From: Boseongicola sp.
GTDB lineage: Bacteria; Pseudomonadota; Alphaproteobacteria; Rhodobacterales; Rhodobacteraceae
Length of the DNA: 64,000 nt
NCBI GenBank assembly: GCA_028824715.1
Contig: JAPPCV010000174.1
Location: 1-64,000, forward strand
Direction of reading: 5' to 3'
Of this stretch, positions 27,144-36,070 are shown in pieces. The position numbers and the translations under genes were made by a program. Positions within the stretch are counted from its first letter, which is position 1, and every line of letters begins with the position of its first letter. The notes below the pieces were generated by a model. It was given only the letters and a program-made list of their open reading frames with translations. It made no database searches and was not told the origin of the DNA.

Positions 27144-28072
27144 TGGACCACGAGCGTCAGAATCCAGCCTTCTACGCACTTCTTGCCGTGCTGATCTTCA
27201 TGTCCGTCGGCCCGGTCCTGCTGATGTTCGTGAATTCGTTCAAGCTGGATGTCGACATCATTGGCGGCACAACGGGCTTGATCTTTCTCCCCACGATTCA
27301 GAATTACGAGACCGCGCTCTGTGACATCCTTTGGTATGAGCTGGACCACCTCGATTTCTGCTCCCTCAAGTTTGGCGGCGCCCTGATCAACTCCTTGATC
27401 ATTGCCCTGATTTCCACTGGGCTGACCCTGGTGATCGGATGCATGGCTGCCTATGCGTTGGTCCGGTTCCGCTTCTTCGGTCGGGACACGGTGTCGCTGA
27501 CCACGCTCACGGTCCGGATGGTGCCGCCTGCGGTGCTGCTGGTTCCTGTCTTCGGCTTGTGGAACAACGAGTTCTGCATCGGCAAGTCGACGCTGGTGGG
27601 AGGCTGGATCCGGGACATGTTTGGCGGTCGAGGCGACGTCTGCCTTGCCGGAACCCACTCCGGCATCATCATCATCTACGTGGCAATGAACCTGCCCTTC
27701 GTGATCTGGATCCTGCAGAGCTTCATCGTTCAGGTTCCGCGTTCGCTGGAAGAGGCCGCACGGGTGGACGGCGCCGGTCCGTTCCAGGTCTTTTTCAAGA
27801 TCGTCCTGCCGCTGATCCAGCCCGGTCTGGCCGCGGCGGCCATCTTCACGTTCCGTATCGCCTGGAACGAATACCTGTTGGCGTCCGCCCTGTCAGACCG
27901 GAACACGAAGACCGTGCCGATCCTGATCGTGAACAACATGAGCGAGTTCAACGTCGAGTGGGGAGTGATCATGGCGACCGGCATGCTGCTTGCCATCCCG
28001 CCGATCATCTTCACGCTCTTTGCGTCGCGACAGATCATTACAGGGATGACCGCAGGCGCAGTGAAGGGCTGA
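27143..28072 (+). CDS. Sugar ABC transporter permease (MalG type) with cysteine-bearing loops
   Basis: 309 residues with about six transmembrane helices, the EAA loop EEAARVDGAGPFQVFFKIVL and the usual C-terminal end. Compared with SmoG, two non-membrane loops carry extra sequence: one near residues 50-75 with two cysteines (ALCDILWYELDHLDFCSL) and one near residues 140-168 with two more (FCIGKST and GDVCLAG). Both loops are predicted to be on the periplasmic side by position, so disulfides are possible (inference). The start overlaps the previous stop by one base. Confidence 0.9.
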   Translation: MDHERQNPAFYALLAVLIFMSVGPVLLMFVNSFKLDVDIIGGTTGLIFLPTIQNYETALCDILWYELDHLDFCSLKFGGALINSLIIALISTGLTLVIGCMAAYALVRFRFFGRDTVSLTTLTVRMVPPAVLLVPVFGLWNNEFCIGKSTLVGGWIRDMFGGRGDVCLAGTHSGIIIIYVAMNLPFVIWILQSFIVQVPRSLEEAARVDGAGPFQVFFKIVLPLIQPGLAAAAIFTFRIAWNEYLLASALSDRNTKTVPILIVNNMSEFNVEWGVIMATGMLLAIPPIIFTLFASRQIITGMTAGAVKG

Positions 28073-28076
28073 ATGC

Positions 28077-29222
28077 ATGGACGAGGCGCACGTCCTGCTC
28101 CTGGCCACGCTCGACACGAAAGCCGAGGAAGCGGAATTCCTGTCCCGACATCTGTCCGGGCACGGCATCCCATCGTGCACCATTGATCTGTCGCTCGGGG
28201 CGGACGGCGCAATTCTCGGCGGTTCGGAAAAGCTCGAGGCCATGGAGGCCGCTGCATCGCGAGCGCTCGAAACCGTCACCGAGGCGCTGGCCGGCGACGT
28301 GCGAGTAGTCCTCGGCCTTGGCGGCGGCACCGGCGGGGAAGTCGCGCTTCGAGTCATGCGTGCACTTCCCGTCACGTTCCCGAAGGTGCTTGTGACCACC
28401 TTGCCTTTCGACCCGCGCATCGTCGTGGCAGACTCGTCGGTCATCCTGGTGCCGACCCTTGTGGACATCTGTGGGCTGAACGCCACGCTGCGCGAGGTTC
28501 TGGAAAACACCGCGGCATTGACAGCAGGCCTCTGCAGAACGCGTCGGGTGGCAGGCGCATGCGTTGCAAGCCCGTCCATTGGCATCACTGCACTTGGTGC
28601 GACCGAGACGGCGGTCACTTCGCTCGTGTCGGCACTTGCTGACAGGAATCAGGAGAGCACGGTATTCCATGCCAACGGTTACGGTGGGGCAGCCCTTTCA
28701 CGATTCGCGGAGCGTGGCGCGCTCCGTGCCTTAGTGGACCTGACCCCGCACGAATTGACGCGCATTCACTTGGCCGGCAGCCATGTGCCGATGCCGAACC
28801 GCTTCAGCGCCGGGGCGGATCTCCCCTGGATCGTTCTGCCTGGCGGGTTGAACTTCATTGGCTTGGGTGAGGAAACGCTGCTTCCCGAGAGATATCTCGG
28901 TCGTCCGCGCTATGCGCATTCGAGCTTCTTCACCCACGTAAAGCTGCTGGAAGAGGAAATGCTTGTCGTTGCGGATGCGCTTGCCGAGAACCTCAATGCA
29001 GCCACTGGGCCCGCTGCGCTGATCGTGCCCATGGGCGGCTTTTCCCATCAGGATCGAGTTGGCGGTCTGATCGAGGATCCCGCGCTGCGGCAAGTCTTTC
29101 TTGACCGCGTCATGGAATCGCTCTGCCGGGACATCGTGGTGACTGCGCTTGACGCGCATATTTCGGCGCCGGAGACCACGCTTGCGATCATCGACACGCT
29201 GGATGACCTTGCGCCAGGCTGA
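28077..29222 (+). CDS. UPF0261 / Tm-1-like ATP-binding protein
   Basis: 381 residues matching the UPF0261 family (Tm-1-like ATP-binding domain). Family hallmarks are the N-terminal LLATLDTKAEEAEFL, the glycine-rich VLGLGGGTGGEVALR, the central SIGITALGATE and FHANGYGG, and the C-terminal VPMGGFSHQD. The N-terminal part of the plant Tm-1 protein belongs to this family and inhibits viral replication; bacterial members occur in sugar-acid and aromatic gene clusters, with uncertain chemistry. It follows the permease by four bases and precedes an aldolase by 14, so it is part of the catabolic operon. Confidence 0.88.
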   Translation: MDEAHVLLLATLDTKAEEAEFLSRHLSGHGIPSCTIDLSLGADGAILGGSEKLEAMEAAASRALETVTEALAGDVRVVLGLGGGTGGEVALRVMRALPVTFPKVLVTTLPFDPRIVVADSSVILVPTLVDICGLNATLREVLENTAALTAGLCRTRRVAGACVASPSIGITALGATETAVTSLVSALADRNQESTVFHANGYGGAALSRFAERGALRALVDLTPHELTRIHLAGSHVPMPNRFSAGADLPWIVLPGGLNFIGLGEETLLPERYLGRPRYAHSSFFTHVKLLEEEMLVVADALAENLNAATGPAALIVPMGGFSHQDRVGGLIEDPALRQVFLDRVMESLCRDIVVTALDAHISAPETTLAIIDTLDDLAPG

Positions 29223-29236
29223 AAGGAACCGGAATC

Positions 29237-29890
29237 TTGTCAGACATCGACGAAGAGAAAGATGCATTGATCGCCACGGCCAGGCGCTGCTTTGACCTGC
29301 GTCTTCAGACGAATGCCGGTGGCAATCTCTCGGTTCGGCTCGAGTGCCAGGATGCAATCCTCATCAAGCCGTCCGGAGTCGGGTTCAACGAGTGCAGTCG
29401 CGACAACCTGCAGGTCGTGCACATGGACGGCAGGATCGAGCCGAGTCCTCACAAGCCATCCAAGGATCTGGGATTTCACCTGGGCCTTTATCGTACGCGC
29501 GACGACATACGCGCAATCGTTCACTGCCACAGCCCGTGGGCGACGGGCTATGCAAGCGCCGGTCTGGAGATCCCATGCCTGACGGTGCAGTCGATCGAGA
29601 AGATTGGCCGCCTGCCCCTGATTCCCTTGTCATCCAAGGGCGGGCCCCAAACCGAGCACGAAATCAGTCCGGTATTCAGTGACCCAGGAATCGTGGCCGC
29701 AGTTCTGGCCAATCATGGCACGATTGGAGTCGGACGGTCGCTCATGAGCGCCCAGTACCTGGCCGAGATCATCGAGGAGACCGCGCATGTCGCGTATCTG
29801 CGCGATGTGCTCGCGGCGGTGCACGGGAGGCACGGGAATGGCCTGCCAAGGTTCGGACGGGCCAAAGACGCGGATGCTGGCGTGACCTGA
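29237..29890 (+). CDS. Class II aldolase (fuculose-phosphate aldolase-like)
   Basis: 217 residues, the classic length. Motifs are TNAGGNLSVR, IKPSGVGFN, the zinc pair HCHSPWATGYA and LANHGTIGVG. It starts at a TTG preceded by AAAGGAA. A second class II aldolase lies in the opposite arm, so the pathway may need an aldolase and a separate epimerase or decarboxylase of the same fold. Substrate unknown; it cleaves or isomerises a phosphorylated sugar by family inference. Confidence 0.88.
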   Translation: MSDIDEEKDALIATARRCFDLRLQTNAGGNLSVRLECQDAILIKPSGVGFNECSRDNLQVVHMDGRIEPSPHKPSKDLGFHLGLYRTRDDIRAIVHCHSPWATGYASAGLEIPCLTVQSIEKIGRLPLIPLSSKGGPQTEHEISPVFSDPGIVAAVLANHGTIGVGRSLMSAQYLAEIIEETAHVAYLRDVLAAVHGRHGNGLPRFGRAKDADAGVT

Positions 29891-30463
29891 GGGGCGGTTG
29901 GGGCCACACAAGCAACTGCAGGATCCCTGACAGGTCGCCTGAACACGAACGCACTGCGACCCATGGGTCACGCGGCGGGGGTCGGCTTGCATTGGCCCCT
30001 GCCAGCACTGCGCTTCAACCGACGAGGCCGGAGTCTTCGCGTCAGACTGCGATGACAGTCGAACTTGCCAGCGTGCAGTCGCCATCCGGATACGTGCCAT
30101 GTTCGCGATGTCCAGATGGGACGCACCGGCACAAATTCGGAATCCGAGCGCCGGAAATCAGGCTTCTGCGAAGGAAATGGTCCGACATGCGCAGGTGCAT
30201 GGCAGGAGTGTTTGGCGAGCCGCACCCCGCGCTGGACTCGTTAGGGTGGTCCCGAAGTTCTACGAGACGTTGTCCAAGGAGAACAAGACGACGGTTACGT
30301 TTGCCCATGATCCGGGCGTTTCCGTCGGCCGCACATTTTTGTCGATCTCGGCGGAATCGCCGAGGACGGTTTACCGGACGATGTCCTTGGCGCACGAGGC
30401 GGCCACTCTTGCGGCTGTTTCTGCAAGCCTCTAGAGAGCGGTTCATCTGACAGGTGCGACCCA
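29891..30463. other. Gap before the ureohydrolase; possible gene remnant
   Basis: About 570 bases with no gene I can name. From about 30240 to 30434 the plus-strand ORF 30099..30434 reads like genuine protein (VTFAHDPGVSVGRTFLSISA, TVYRTMSLAHEAATL), while its upstream part does not. I suspect the C-terminal remnant of an unidentified gene, ending 29 bases before the ureohydrolase. Confidence 0.4.
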
Positions 30464-31423
30464 ATGAGTCACGGATACGATACCGGGCGGTTGAATCTGC
30501 CGTTTGTTGGCATTTCGACATTTGCCAAGGCGCCCTATGAGCCCGACTGGACCAAGATCAACGCCGACGTGGCGATCCTGGGTGCACCGTTTGACTTCGG
30601 CACCCAATGGCGCGCAGGCGCACGGTTCGGCCCCCGGAGCATTCGTGAGGCTTCGACCCTGTTCTCGTTCGGCCATGCAGGCGCCTACGACCACGAAGAC
30701 GACGTGACCTATCTGGCCGACACGCGCATCGTCGATCTTGGCGACGCCGACATCGTTCATACCGATACGCTCGCCAGTCACGCCAACATCGAAGCCGGCG
30801 TGCGCGCCATACTTGACTCGGGAGCGATGCCCGTGGTCCTGGGTGGCGACCATTCGGTCAACATTCCATGCATTGCCGCATTTTCGGATCAGAAGCCGGT
30901 TCACGTCGTGCAGATCGACGCGCATCTCGACTTCGTCGATGAACGGCACGGCGTTCGATTCGGCCATGGCAACCCGATGCGTCGCGCCGCGGAACGCTCG
31001 TGGGTTTCCGGCCTGTCACAGATCGGGATGCGGAACGTCTCATCAACGGCAAAGGAGGGATATGACGACGCGCGCCGGATGGGTTCCGACATCGTCTCGG
31101 TCCGCCAGTTCCGTGCCATGGGTGCCGACGCCATGCTGGATCGGATTCCTGGCGGTGCAAGATACTATGTCACGATAGACATCGACGGATTTGACCCGTC
31201 GATTGCACCGGGAACGGGCACGCCCAGCCACGGCGGCTTTCTCTATTACGAGATCCTTGAGTTCCTGGATGGCCTCACCCGCCGCGGCACGGTTGTCGGG
31301 ATCGACCTCGTCGAGGTTGCGCCGGACTATGACCACTCAGGTTCTACCGCGACCCTCGCGGCCCAGTTGCTCTTGAACCTCATCGGGCGCGCCTTTGCAC
31401 CCGAGGGGGGGCAGCGGAATTGA
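30464..31423 (+). CDS. Agmatinase/ureohydrolase family protein
   Basis: 319 residues. The dimanganese ligands of the arginase/agmatinase family are all present: GGDHS, DAHLD and DIDGFDPS. It hydrolyses a guanidino group to urea and an amine. Family members act on agmatine, guanidinobutyrate, guanidinopropionate or proclavaminate; the sequence alone does not decide. Its neighbours are sugar genes, not polyamine genes, which makes agmatine uncertain. Creatinase, another urea-forming enzyme, is 15 kb away. Confidence 0.9.
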   Translation: MSHGYDTGRLNLPFVGISTFAKAPYEPDWTKINADVAILGAPFDFGTQWRAGARFGPRSIREASTLFSFGHAGAYDHEDDVTYLADTRIVDLGDADIVHTDTLASHANIEAGVRAILDSGAMPVVLGGDHSVNIPCIAAFSDQKPVHVVQIDAHLDFVDERHGVRFGHGNPMRRAAERSWVSGLSQIGMRNVSSTAKEGYDDARRMGSDIVSVRQFRAMGADAMLDRIPGGARYYVTIDIDGFDPSIAPGTGTPSHGGFLYYEILEFLDGLTRRGTVVGIDLVEVAPDYDHSGSTATLAAQLLLNLIGRAFAPEGGQRN

Positions 31424-31645
31424 AGCTGATGGCACTGCCATTGCCAAGAGAATCAGGCGGTCGCGCTTCTCATGGCTTGTCGCGTTCTCGCTCCCCACCA
31501 CAGACGATGCCTTCGACATGGCCGCGGACCGCCGCATCACCGGGAAACACCCTCATCAGGCCTGGACACCGCATCTTTCTCGAGGCGCCTTGCTGAAGGT
31601 CGCGACAAGGTGCTGTTTGGCACTTTCGCAAGAAATGTCCGCGCG
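31424..31645. other. Convergent gap without recognised terminator
   Basis: About 220 bases between the ureohydrolase (plus) and the oxidoreductase (minus). I see no clear hairpin with a T-run and no gene. Confidence 0.4.
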
Positions 31646-32806
31646 TCAATTTCGGAACATTGGCGGGCGGGCATCGATCCAGGCACCGTTTGCCATTCCC
31701 GATTCCGCGACGGCATGGATTGCGGCCACCGAGCGCAGTCCGTCCTCCGCGCCGGGCACGAAGTCGGCAGCGTCGTCCGCCTCGCGGCCTTCTTTCCTGG
31801 CGCGGATGTGTTCGGCTAGGTCCCGGTAGATGTTTGCGAAGGCAAGCGGCAGGCCTTCGGCATGACCGATCGTCATCCTGCTGGCGCGGTCGGCTCCGGG
31901 AGAAAGGCTGGACTCCCCGCGTTCGATGACCTGAAGCCGTTCGCCCAAGGGCATCCAGTACAACTGGTTCGGATGCTCCTGGGACCATCGAAGGCCGCCG
32001 GTCTCTCCGAACACCTGGATTTCCAGCCCGTGCTGCCGACCGATGGCCACCGATGATGTCCAGAGCCGTCCCGCAGCACCACCATCCATGCGGAAGTTGA
32101 CCATGGCGTCGTCTTCCAGCTCGCGGCCTGTGACGCAGGAAACGCAATCGGCAGAAAGACGCTGCACCTGCTGTCCCGTGACGAAACTTGCCATGTGGAG
32201 GGCGTGGATGCCGCAATCCGCAAACTGAGCCGAGACACCGGCCTGTTCCGGATCGTAGCGCCAGCGAACGCGCGGGTTGTCGGCATCAGTTGCGTCGGCG
32301 TGATGTCCGTGGGCGAAATTCGCAACCACAAGGCGCACCTTGCCCAGGTCCCCGCGCGCGACCATTGCCCTCATGTGTCGCACGAGCGGATAGCCGGAAT
32401 ATCCATAGTTGACGGCGCAGATGCGGTCCGCGTCGCGGCAAAGGCGCACGATCTCTTCGGCCTCCGCGACGGTGATTGTCATCGGCTTTTCGCAAAGCAC
32501 GTCGAATCCTGCCAGGAGGAAGGCCTTCGCAATTTCGAAGTGGGTTGCGTTCGGCGTGGCGATCGTGACCAGGTCGATCCGGTTCGGGTGCGCGGATTCG
32601 CCCTCGAGCATCTCCTGCCAACCGCCATAGGCACGGCTCTTTGCAAGACCGAGTTCCAGGCCGTACGCCCGCGCCGCCGCGGGCCGATGGTCGAGGGCGC
32701 CCGCCACGAAGGCGAATTCGCCATCCAATGCGGTTGCCAACCTGTGCGCCGGCCCGATCTGGCTGCCCTTGCCGCCCCCGATCATGCCCCAGTTCAGAAT
32801 CTGCAT
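31646..32806 (-). CDS. Gfo/Idh/MocA-family oxidoreductase
   Basis: 386 residues. The N-terminal Rossmann fold has GMIGGGKGSQIGPAHR, the cofactor-loop CEKPMT carries the conserved catalytic Lys of EKP, and FADCGIHALHMA has the His/Asp active-site region. Such enzymes oxidise sugars, inositols or sugar acids, often at a ring carbon and sometimes giving lactones. I chose the ATG at 32806 (MQILNWG). It closes the catabolic cluster on the right; its product could feed the lactonase-like MBL enzyme of the left arm (inference). Confidence 0.88.
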   Translation of the reverse strand: MQILNWGMIGGGKGSQIGPAHRLATALDGEFAFVAGALDHRPAAARAYGLELGLAKSRAYGGWQEMLEGESAHPNRIDLVTIATPNATHFEIAKAFLLAGFDVLCEKPMTITVAEAEEIVRLCRDADRICAVNYGYSGYPLVRHMRAMVARGDLGKVRLVVANFAHGHHADATDADNPRVRWRYDPEQAGVSAQFADCGIHALHMASFVTGQQVQRLSADCVSCVTGRELEDDAMVNFRMDGGAAGRLWTSSVAIGRQHGLEIQVFGETGGLRWSQEHPNQLYWMPLGERLQVIERGESSLSPGADRASRMTIGHAEGLPLAFANIYRDLAEHIRARKEGREADDAADFVPGAEDGLRSVAAIHAVAESGMANGAWIDARPPMFRN

Positions 32807-33018
32807 GGGATGTTCTTTCCGCCGGGCCGTCGCCCTCAGTTCCGGTTCCAGCCGGATGTTCGACACCTCGCATGCCGTTTGGGTCGCCGGAGACGTTCCG
32901 ACCGAGGGTGAGGCTTAACGACCCGTCCGCCGCTGCCGCCGCTGCCGCCGCTCATTCGGCGGTTGCAACGCGAACATCAAGGCGAAAATGGTCAACCTGG
33001 GGACATGAGCCCCCAAGC
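32807..33018. other. Upstream region of the oxidoreductase with short GCC/GCT repeats
   Basis: About 210 bases that hold a short run of GCC/GCT trinucleotides near 32925-32955 and no gene. It separates the accessory cluster from core genes (rpmJ, tRNA-Val). Confidence 0.45.
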
Positions 33019-33144
33019 CTAACCTTGGCGCGCCTTGAATCGTCGCTGCGTCTTGTTGATCACGTAGACACGGCCCTTGCGGCGCACCACGCGGCAGTCG
33101 CGATGCCGGTTCTTAAGCGAACGAAGCGAGTTCCTGACCTTCAT
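33019..33144 (-). CDS. rpmJ: 50S ribosomal protein L36
   Basis: A 41-residue protein too short for the ORF track. It starts [20 protein letters not shown] and continues [20 protein letters not shown], which is the alphaproteobacterial L36 form with His/Cys at the zinc-site region but not the full four-ligand set. It is a component of the large ribosomal subunit. GAGA before the ATG serves as ribosome site. Independent gene next to tRNA-Val. Confidence 0.93.
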   Translation of the reverse strand: MKVRNSLRSLKNRHRDCRVVRRKGRVYVINKTQRRFKARQG

Positions 33145-33211
33145 CGGCTCTCTCCTGATCGCGGCGCGATTCGCGCCTGTTTCCCTTTTGCCGCATGAAG
33201 GCGGCGGCGAG

Positions 33212-33286
<75 letters not shown>

Positions 33287-33420
33287 TTTCCGACAGCGAG
33301 GCGCGGGGTTCGGCCCCGCGCCAATCGGGCATCCCATACTGCTTGGCCCGTCACATTTCAAGGGCTTTTGACGACCCGGAAGGTTGGCTATAACAGCGGC
33401 AGTCCAGCGGGAGCCGTCAC

Positions 33421-34275
33421 ATGCGGGTGCTTGACCTGAAGATGCCTGTTGCTCGCACGACCAGTGTCGTGTTCGCGTCGCCGCATTCCGGTCGGGCATA
33501 CGCAAGGGAATTCGTGAAGCGCTCGATTCTCGATGAACGGACCCTGAGATCCTCGGAAGACGCCCTTGTCGACAAGCTCTTTGCGTCCGCCCCGGACCGT
33601 GGTGCGCCGTTGCTTGCGGCTGTCGTGCCGCGCGCCTGGATCGACGTGAACCGATCGGCCGACGAGCTGGACCCGAACCTGATCGAAGGCCTCCGGGATG
33701 GCGCGCGCAACCCGCGCGTCGCCTCGGGTCTCGGCGTCGTGCCGCGAGTGGTGGCAAATGGCAAGGCAATCTACCGAGGCAAGATTGCGCTTGATGAGGC
33801 AAGGAAACGAATTGATGACGCCTGGCATCCTTGGCACGACACGGTCTCGGTGCTGATGGACGAGAGCATGGCGCTCTTTGGAGAGGCGATTCTCGTCGAC
33901 TGCCACTCCATGCCGCACGAGGCAATTGACACGATCCCCCATCCGCAGGGCGCCCGTCCCGAAATCGTCCTTGGTGACAGGTTTGGCACAGCTGCAGCTT
34001 GCGAAGTGGTCGACCAGGTTGAGGCGGCATTTGCAGCCGCCGGGCTGAATGTGGCCAGGAACGCACCATTCGCTGGAGCATTCGCGACACAAAACTATGG
34101 CCACCCGTCACGAGGTCGCCACGTTGTCCAGATCGAGATTGATCGGTCACTCTACCTGAACGAGCGGACAGTCCGGCCGAACGGAAACTACCGGGCATTC
34201 CGAAAGTTGATTGACGGGGTGATTGCCGAAATCGTCGGAATCGGCCGCAAGGACGTTTCCTTGGCCGCTGAGTAG
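33421..34275 (+). CDS. N-formylglutamate amidohydrolase family protein
   Basis: 284 residues of the FGase fold. Key segments are VFASPHSGRAY with a metal-binding His, RAWIDVNRSADELDP, ILVDCHSMPH and NAPFAGAFATQNYG. The family removes the formyl group from N-formylglutamate, last step of one histidine degradation route; many alphaproteobacterial members lie outside hut operons and may act on other N-acyl acids. It is a single gene, ends at a bidirectional terminator and has no hut neighbours. Confidence 0.85.
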   Translation: MRVLDLKMPVARTTSVVFASPHSGRAYAREFVKRSILDERTLRSSEDALVDKLFASAPDRGAPLLAAVVPRAWIDVNRSADELDPNLIEGLRDGARNPRVASGLGVVPRVVANGKAIYRGKIALDEARKRIDDAWHPWHDTVSVLMDESMALFGEAILVDCHSMPHEAIDTIPHPQGARPEIVLGDRFGTAAACEVVDQVEAAFAAAGLNVARNAPFAGAFATQNYGHPSRGRHVVQIEIDRSLYLNERTVRPNGNYRAFRKLIDGVIAEIVGIGRKDVSLAAE

Positions 34276-34301
34276 CGTCGCCGCAGCTTCCCGATCAAGA
34301 A

Positions 34302-34325
34302 AAAGGGCGCCCTCGGGCGCCCTTT
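34302..34325. terminator. Bidirectional Rho-independent terminator
   Basis: AAAGGGCGCC and GGCGCCCTTT form a ten-base stem with a four-base loop between the converging FGase and DegP genes. An A-run on one side and short T-run on the other allow use from both directions. Confidence 0.8.
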
Positions 34326-34345
34326 CCGGTCTCCGTCTGACGTTG

Positions 34346-35818
34346 CTATCCGCTCTCGAGCGGCAGGGCCACGAAGCGCGGCTCGCCGTCCCGCTGCACC
34401 AGGAGCACGATCGTCTTCCGCCCCGCTTCGCGGGTGTCCTCTATCCTGGTCTCGAATTCGGCGACGCTGGCGATTTCTTCCTGCCCTGCCTCGACGATCA
34501 GGTCTCCGACACGAAGTCCCTTGTCAAAAGCCGCGCTGTCTTCGGCCACGTCCTGAACGACCAGGCCCTCGGCGGTCTCCGGAAGGCCGAGCTGCTCGCG
34601 AAGCGCGTCGGTCATTTCGGAAAGCGTCAAGCCAAGGTGCTCGCTGGGTGTCGGGTCCGTGGCATTCGCCGAAGCGGGAATTGCGCCCTCGGCTTCCTCG
34701 CGGCGTCCGAGAGTAACCATGAGCGTCCGGAACTCTCCGTCCCGGAAGACCTTGATGCGAACCTCCTTGCCGACGGCTGCGTCGCCGACCTGGCGCACGA
34801 GACCGCGTGTATCGTCGACCTCAACGCCGTCAAAGGAAAGGATGACGTCGCCGGTCTCGATTCCGGCCTCCAGTGCGGGACCTTCAGGAACATCCGTTAC
34901 GAGTGCGCCACGGACTTCGGCAAGTCCGAGACCTTCCGCAAGATCGTCCGTAACGTCCTGGATGCGGACACCCAGCCATCCGCGCCGGGTTTCGCCAAAT
35001 TCTCGCAGCTGGTCGATCACGTTTTCCGCCACGTTTGCCGACATTGCAAACCCGATGCCGATCGAACCTCCGGTGGGAGAGAGGATCGCGGTATTCACGC
35101 CGATCACCTCTCCATCCATGTTGAACAACGGGCCTCCCGAGTTGCCTCGGTTGATGGCAGCGTCGGTCTGAATGAAGTCATCGTAGCTTCCTGCGAGCGC
35201 TCGCCCTCGAGCGGAAACGATTCCGACAGAAACGGAAAAGCCCTGTCCCAGCGGGTTCCCCATGGCCATGACCCAGTCACCGACTCGGGTCTCCTCGTCG
35301 TCGCCCCAACTGAGAAACTTGAGAGGCTTTTCGCTCTCGACCTTCAGAAGGGCGAGGTCGGTTTTGGCATCGGTGCCGACGATCTCGGCTTCGCGTTCAA
35401 ATCCCTCGAAGAACTCGATCAGGATCTTGTCGGCAGACTGAATGACGTGCCTGTTGGTGACGATATAGCCGTCTTCCGAAATCACGAAGCCGGAACCCAG
35501 GGCTTGGCCGCGTCGCGGACGATTGCCGTCGGGGTCGTTGCGCTCCATGAAGTCGCGGAAGAACTCCTCGAATGGCGAGCCTTCGGGCACGACCGGACCG
35601 GGCTGCATCCTCGTGGCAACCATCGCGGATGTCGTGATGTTCACGACGGCCGGACTGACTTTCTCGGCCAGGTCGGCGAACGTGTCTGGCCGGGACTGCG
35701 CCGACGCTGCGATCGCGTGTGCCAGAATCAGGGCGGCACCGAGAACGAGTGGCCAAAGCAGCGCCAGTCCGGGCACGCGCTGGGGGGCGAATACAAGATT
35801 CCTCACGCTTTCCTCCAT
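34346..35818 (-). CDS. degP: DegP/HtrA-type periplasmic serine protease
   Basis: 490 residues. An N-terminal hydrophobic signal (PLVLGAALILAHAIAASAQS) leads to the periplasm. The trypsin-like domain has catalytic His in NRHVIQ, Asp in TDLALLKV and Ser in NRGNSGGPLFN. Two PDZ domains follow (about 285-370 and 395-485), the DegP/DegQ arrangement. It degrades or refolds damaged envelope proteins. Single gene with upstream promoter region 35819-36010. Which Deg paralogue it is cannot be told here. Confidence 0.93.
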   Translation of the reverse strand: MEESVRNLVFAPQRVPGLALLWPLVLGAALILAHAIAASAQSRPDTFADLAEKVSPAVVNITTSAMVATRMQPGPVVPEGSPFEEFFRDFMERNDPDGNRPRRGQALGSGFVISEDGYIVTNRHVIQSADKILIEFFEGFEREAEIVGTDAKTDLALLKVESEKPLKFLSWGDDEETRVGDWVMAMGNPLGQGFSVSVGIVSARGRALAGSYDDFIQTDAAINRGNSGGPLFNMDGEVIGVNTAILSPTGGSIGIGFAMSANVAENVIDQLREFGETRRGWLGVRIQDVTDDLAEGLGLAEVRGALVTDVPEGPALEAGIETGDVILSFDGVEVDDTRGLVRQVGDAAVGKEVRIKVFRDGEFRTLMVTLGRREEAEGAIPASANATDPTPSEHLGLTLSEMTDALREQLGLPETAEGLVVQDVAEDSAAFDKGLRVGDLIVEAGQEEIASVAEFETRIEDTREAGRKTIVLLVQRDGEPRFVALPLESG

Positions 35819-36013
35819 ACGATCTTGTTTGAGTCGAACCGGGTACGACGTTTGATTGGCAGCATCTCAGATAGGGAGCGGTGCATTCAAGCCAAAGGCC
35901 AATCGCGCCGCTTCACTCTGATGTGAATGCGACGCCTGCACGCGAAGGCCCGACGGTCCCTGGCAAACGCGCGGGTTTTGCCACCGCTTCTGATCAGCGC
36001 ACTCGCCACAAGC

Positions 36014-36043
36014 CAAAAAAAGGGTGCCTTGCAAGGCACCCTT
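36014..36043 (-). terminator. Rho-independent terminator of glnA
   Basis: On the minus strand AAGGGTGCCTT and AAGGCACCCTT form an 11-base stem with a two-base centre, followed by a run of seven T. It is 28 bases after the glnA stop. Confidence 0.88.
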
Positions 36044-36070
36044 CCTGTTTCGGACAGTTCCTGAATGTCG

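Noticed and set aside
32925-32960. GCC/GCT trinucleotide run as a possible repeat element
   Set aside because: Too short and only in one place; ordinary in GC-rich DNA.
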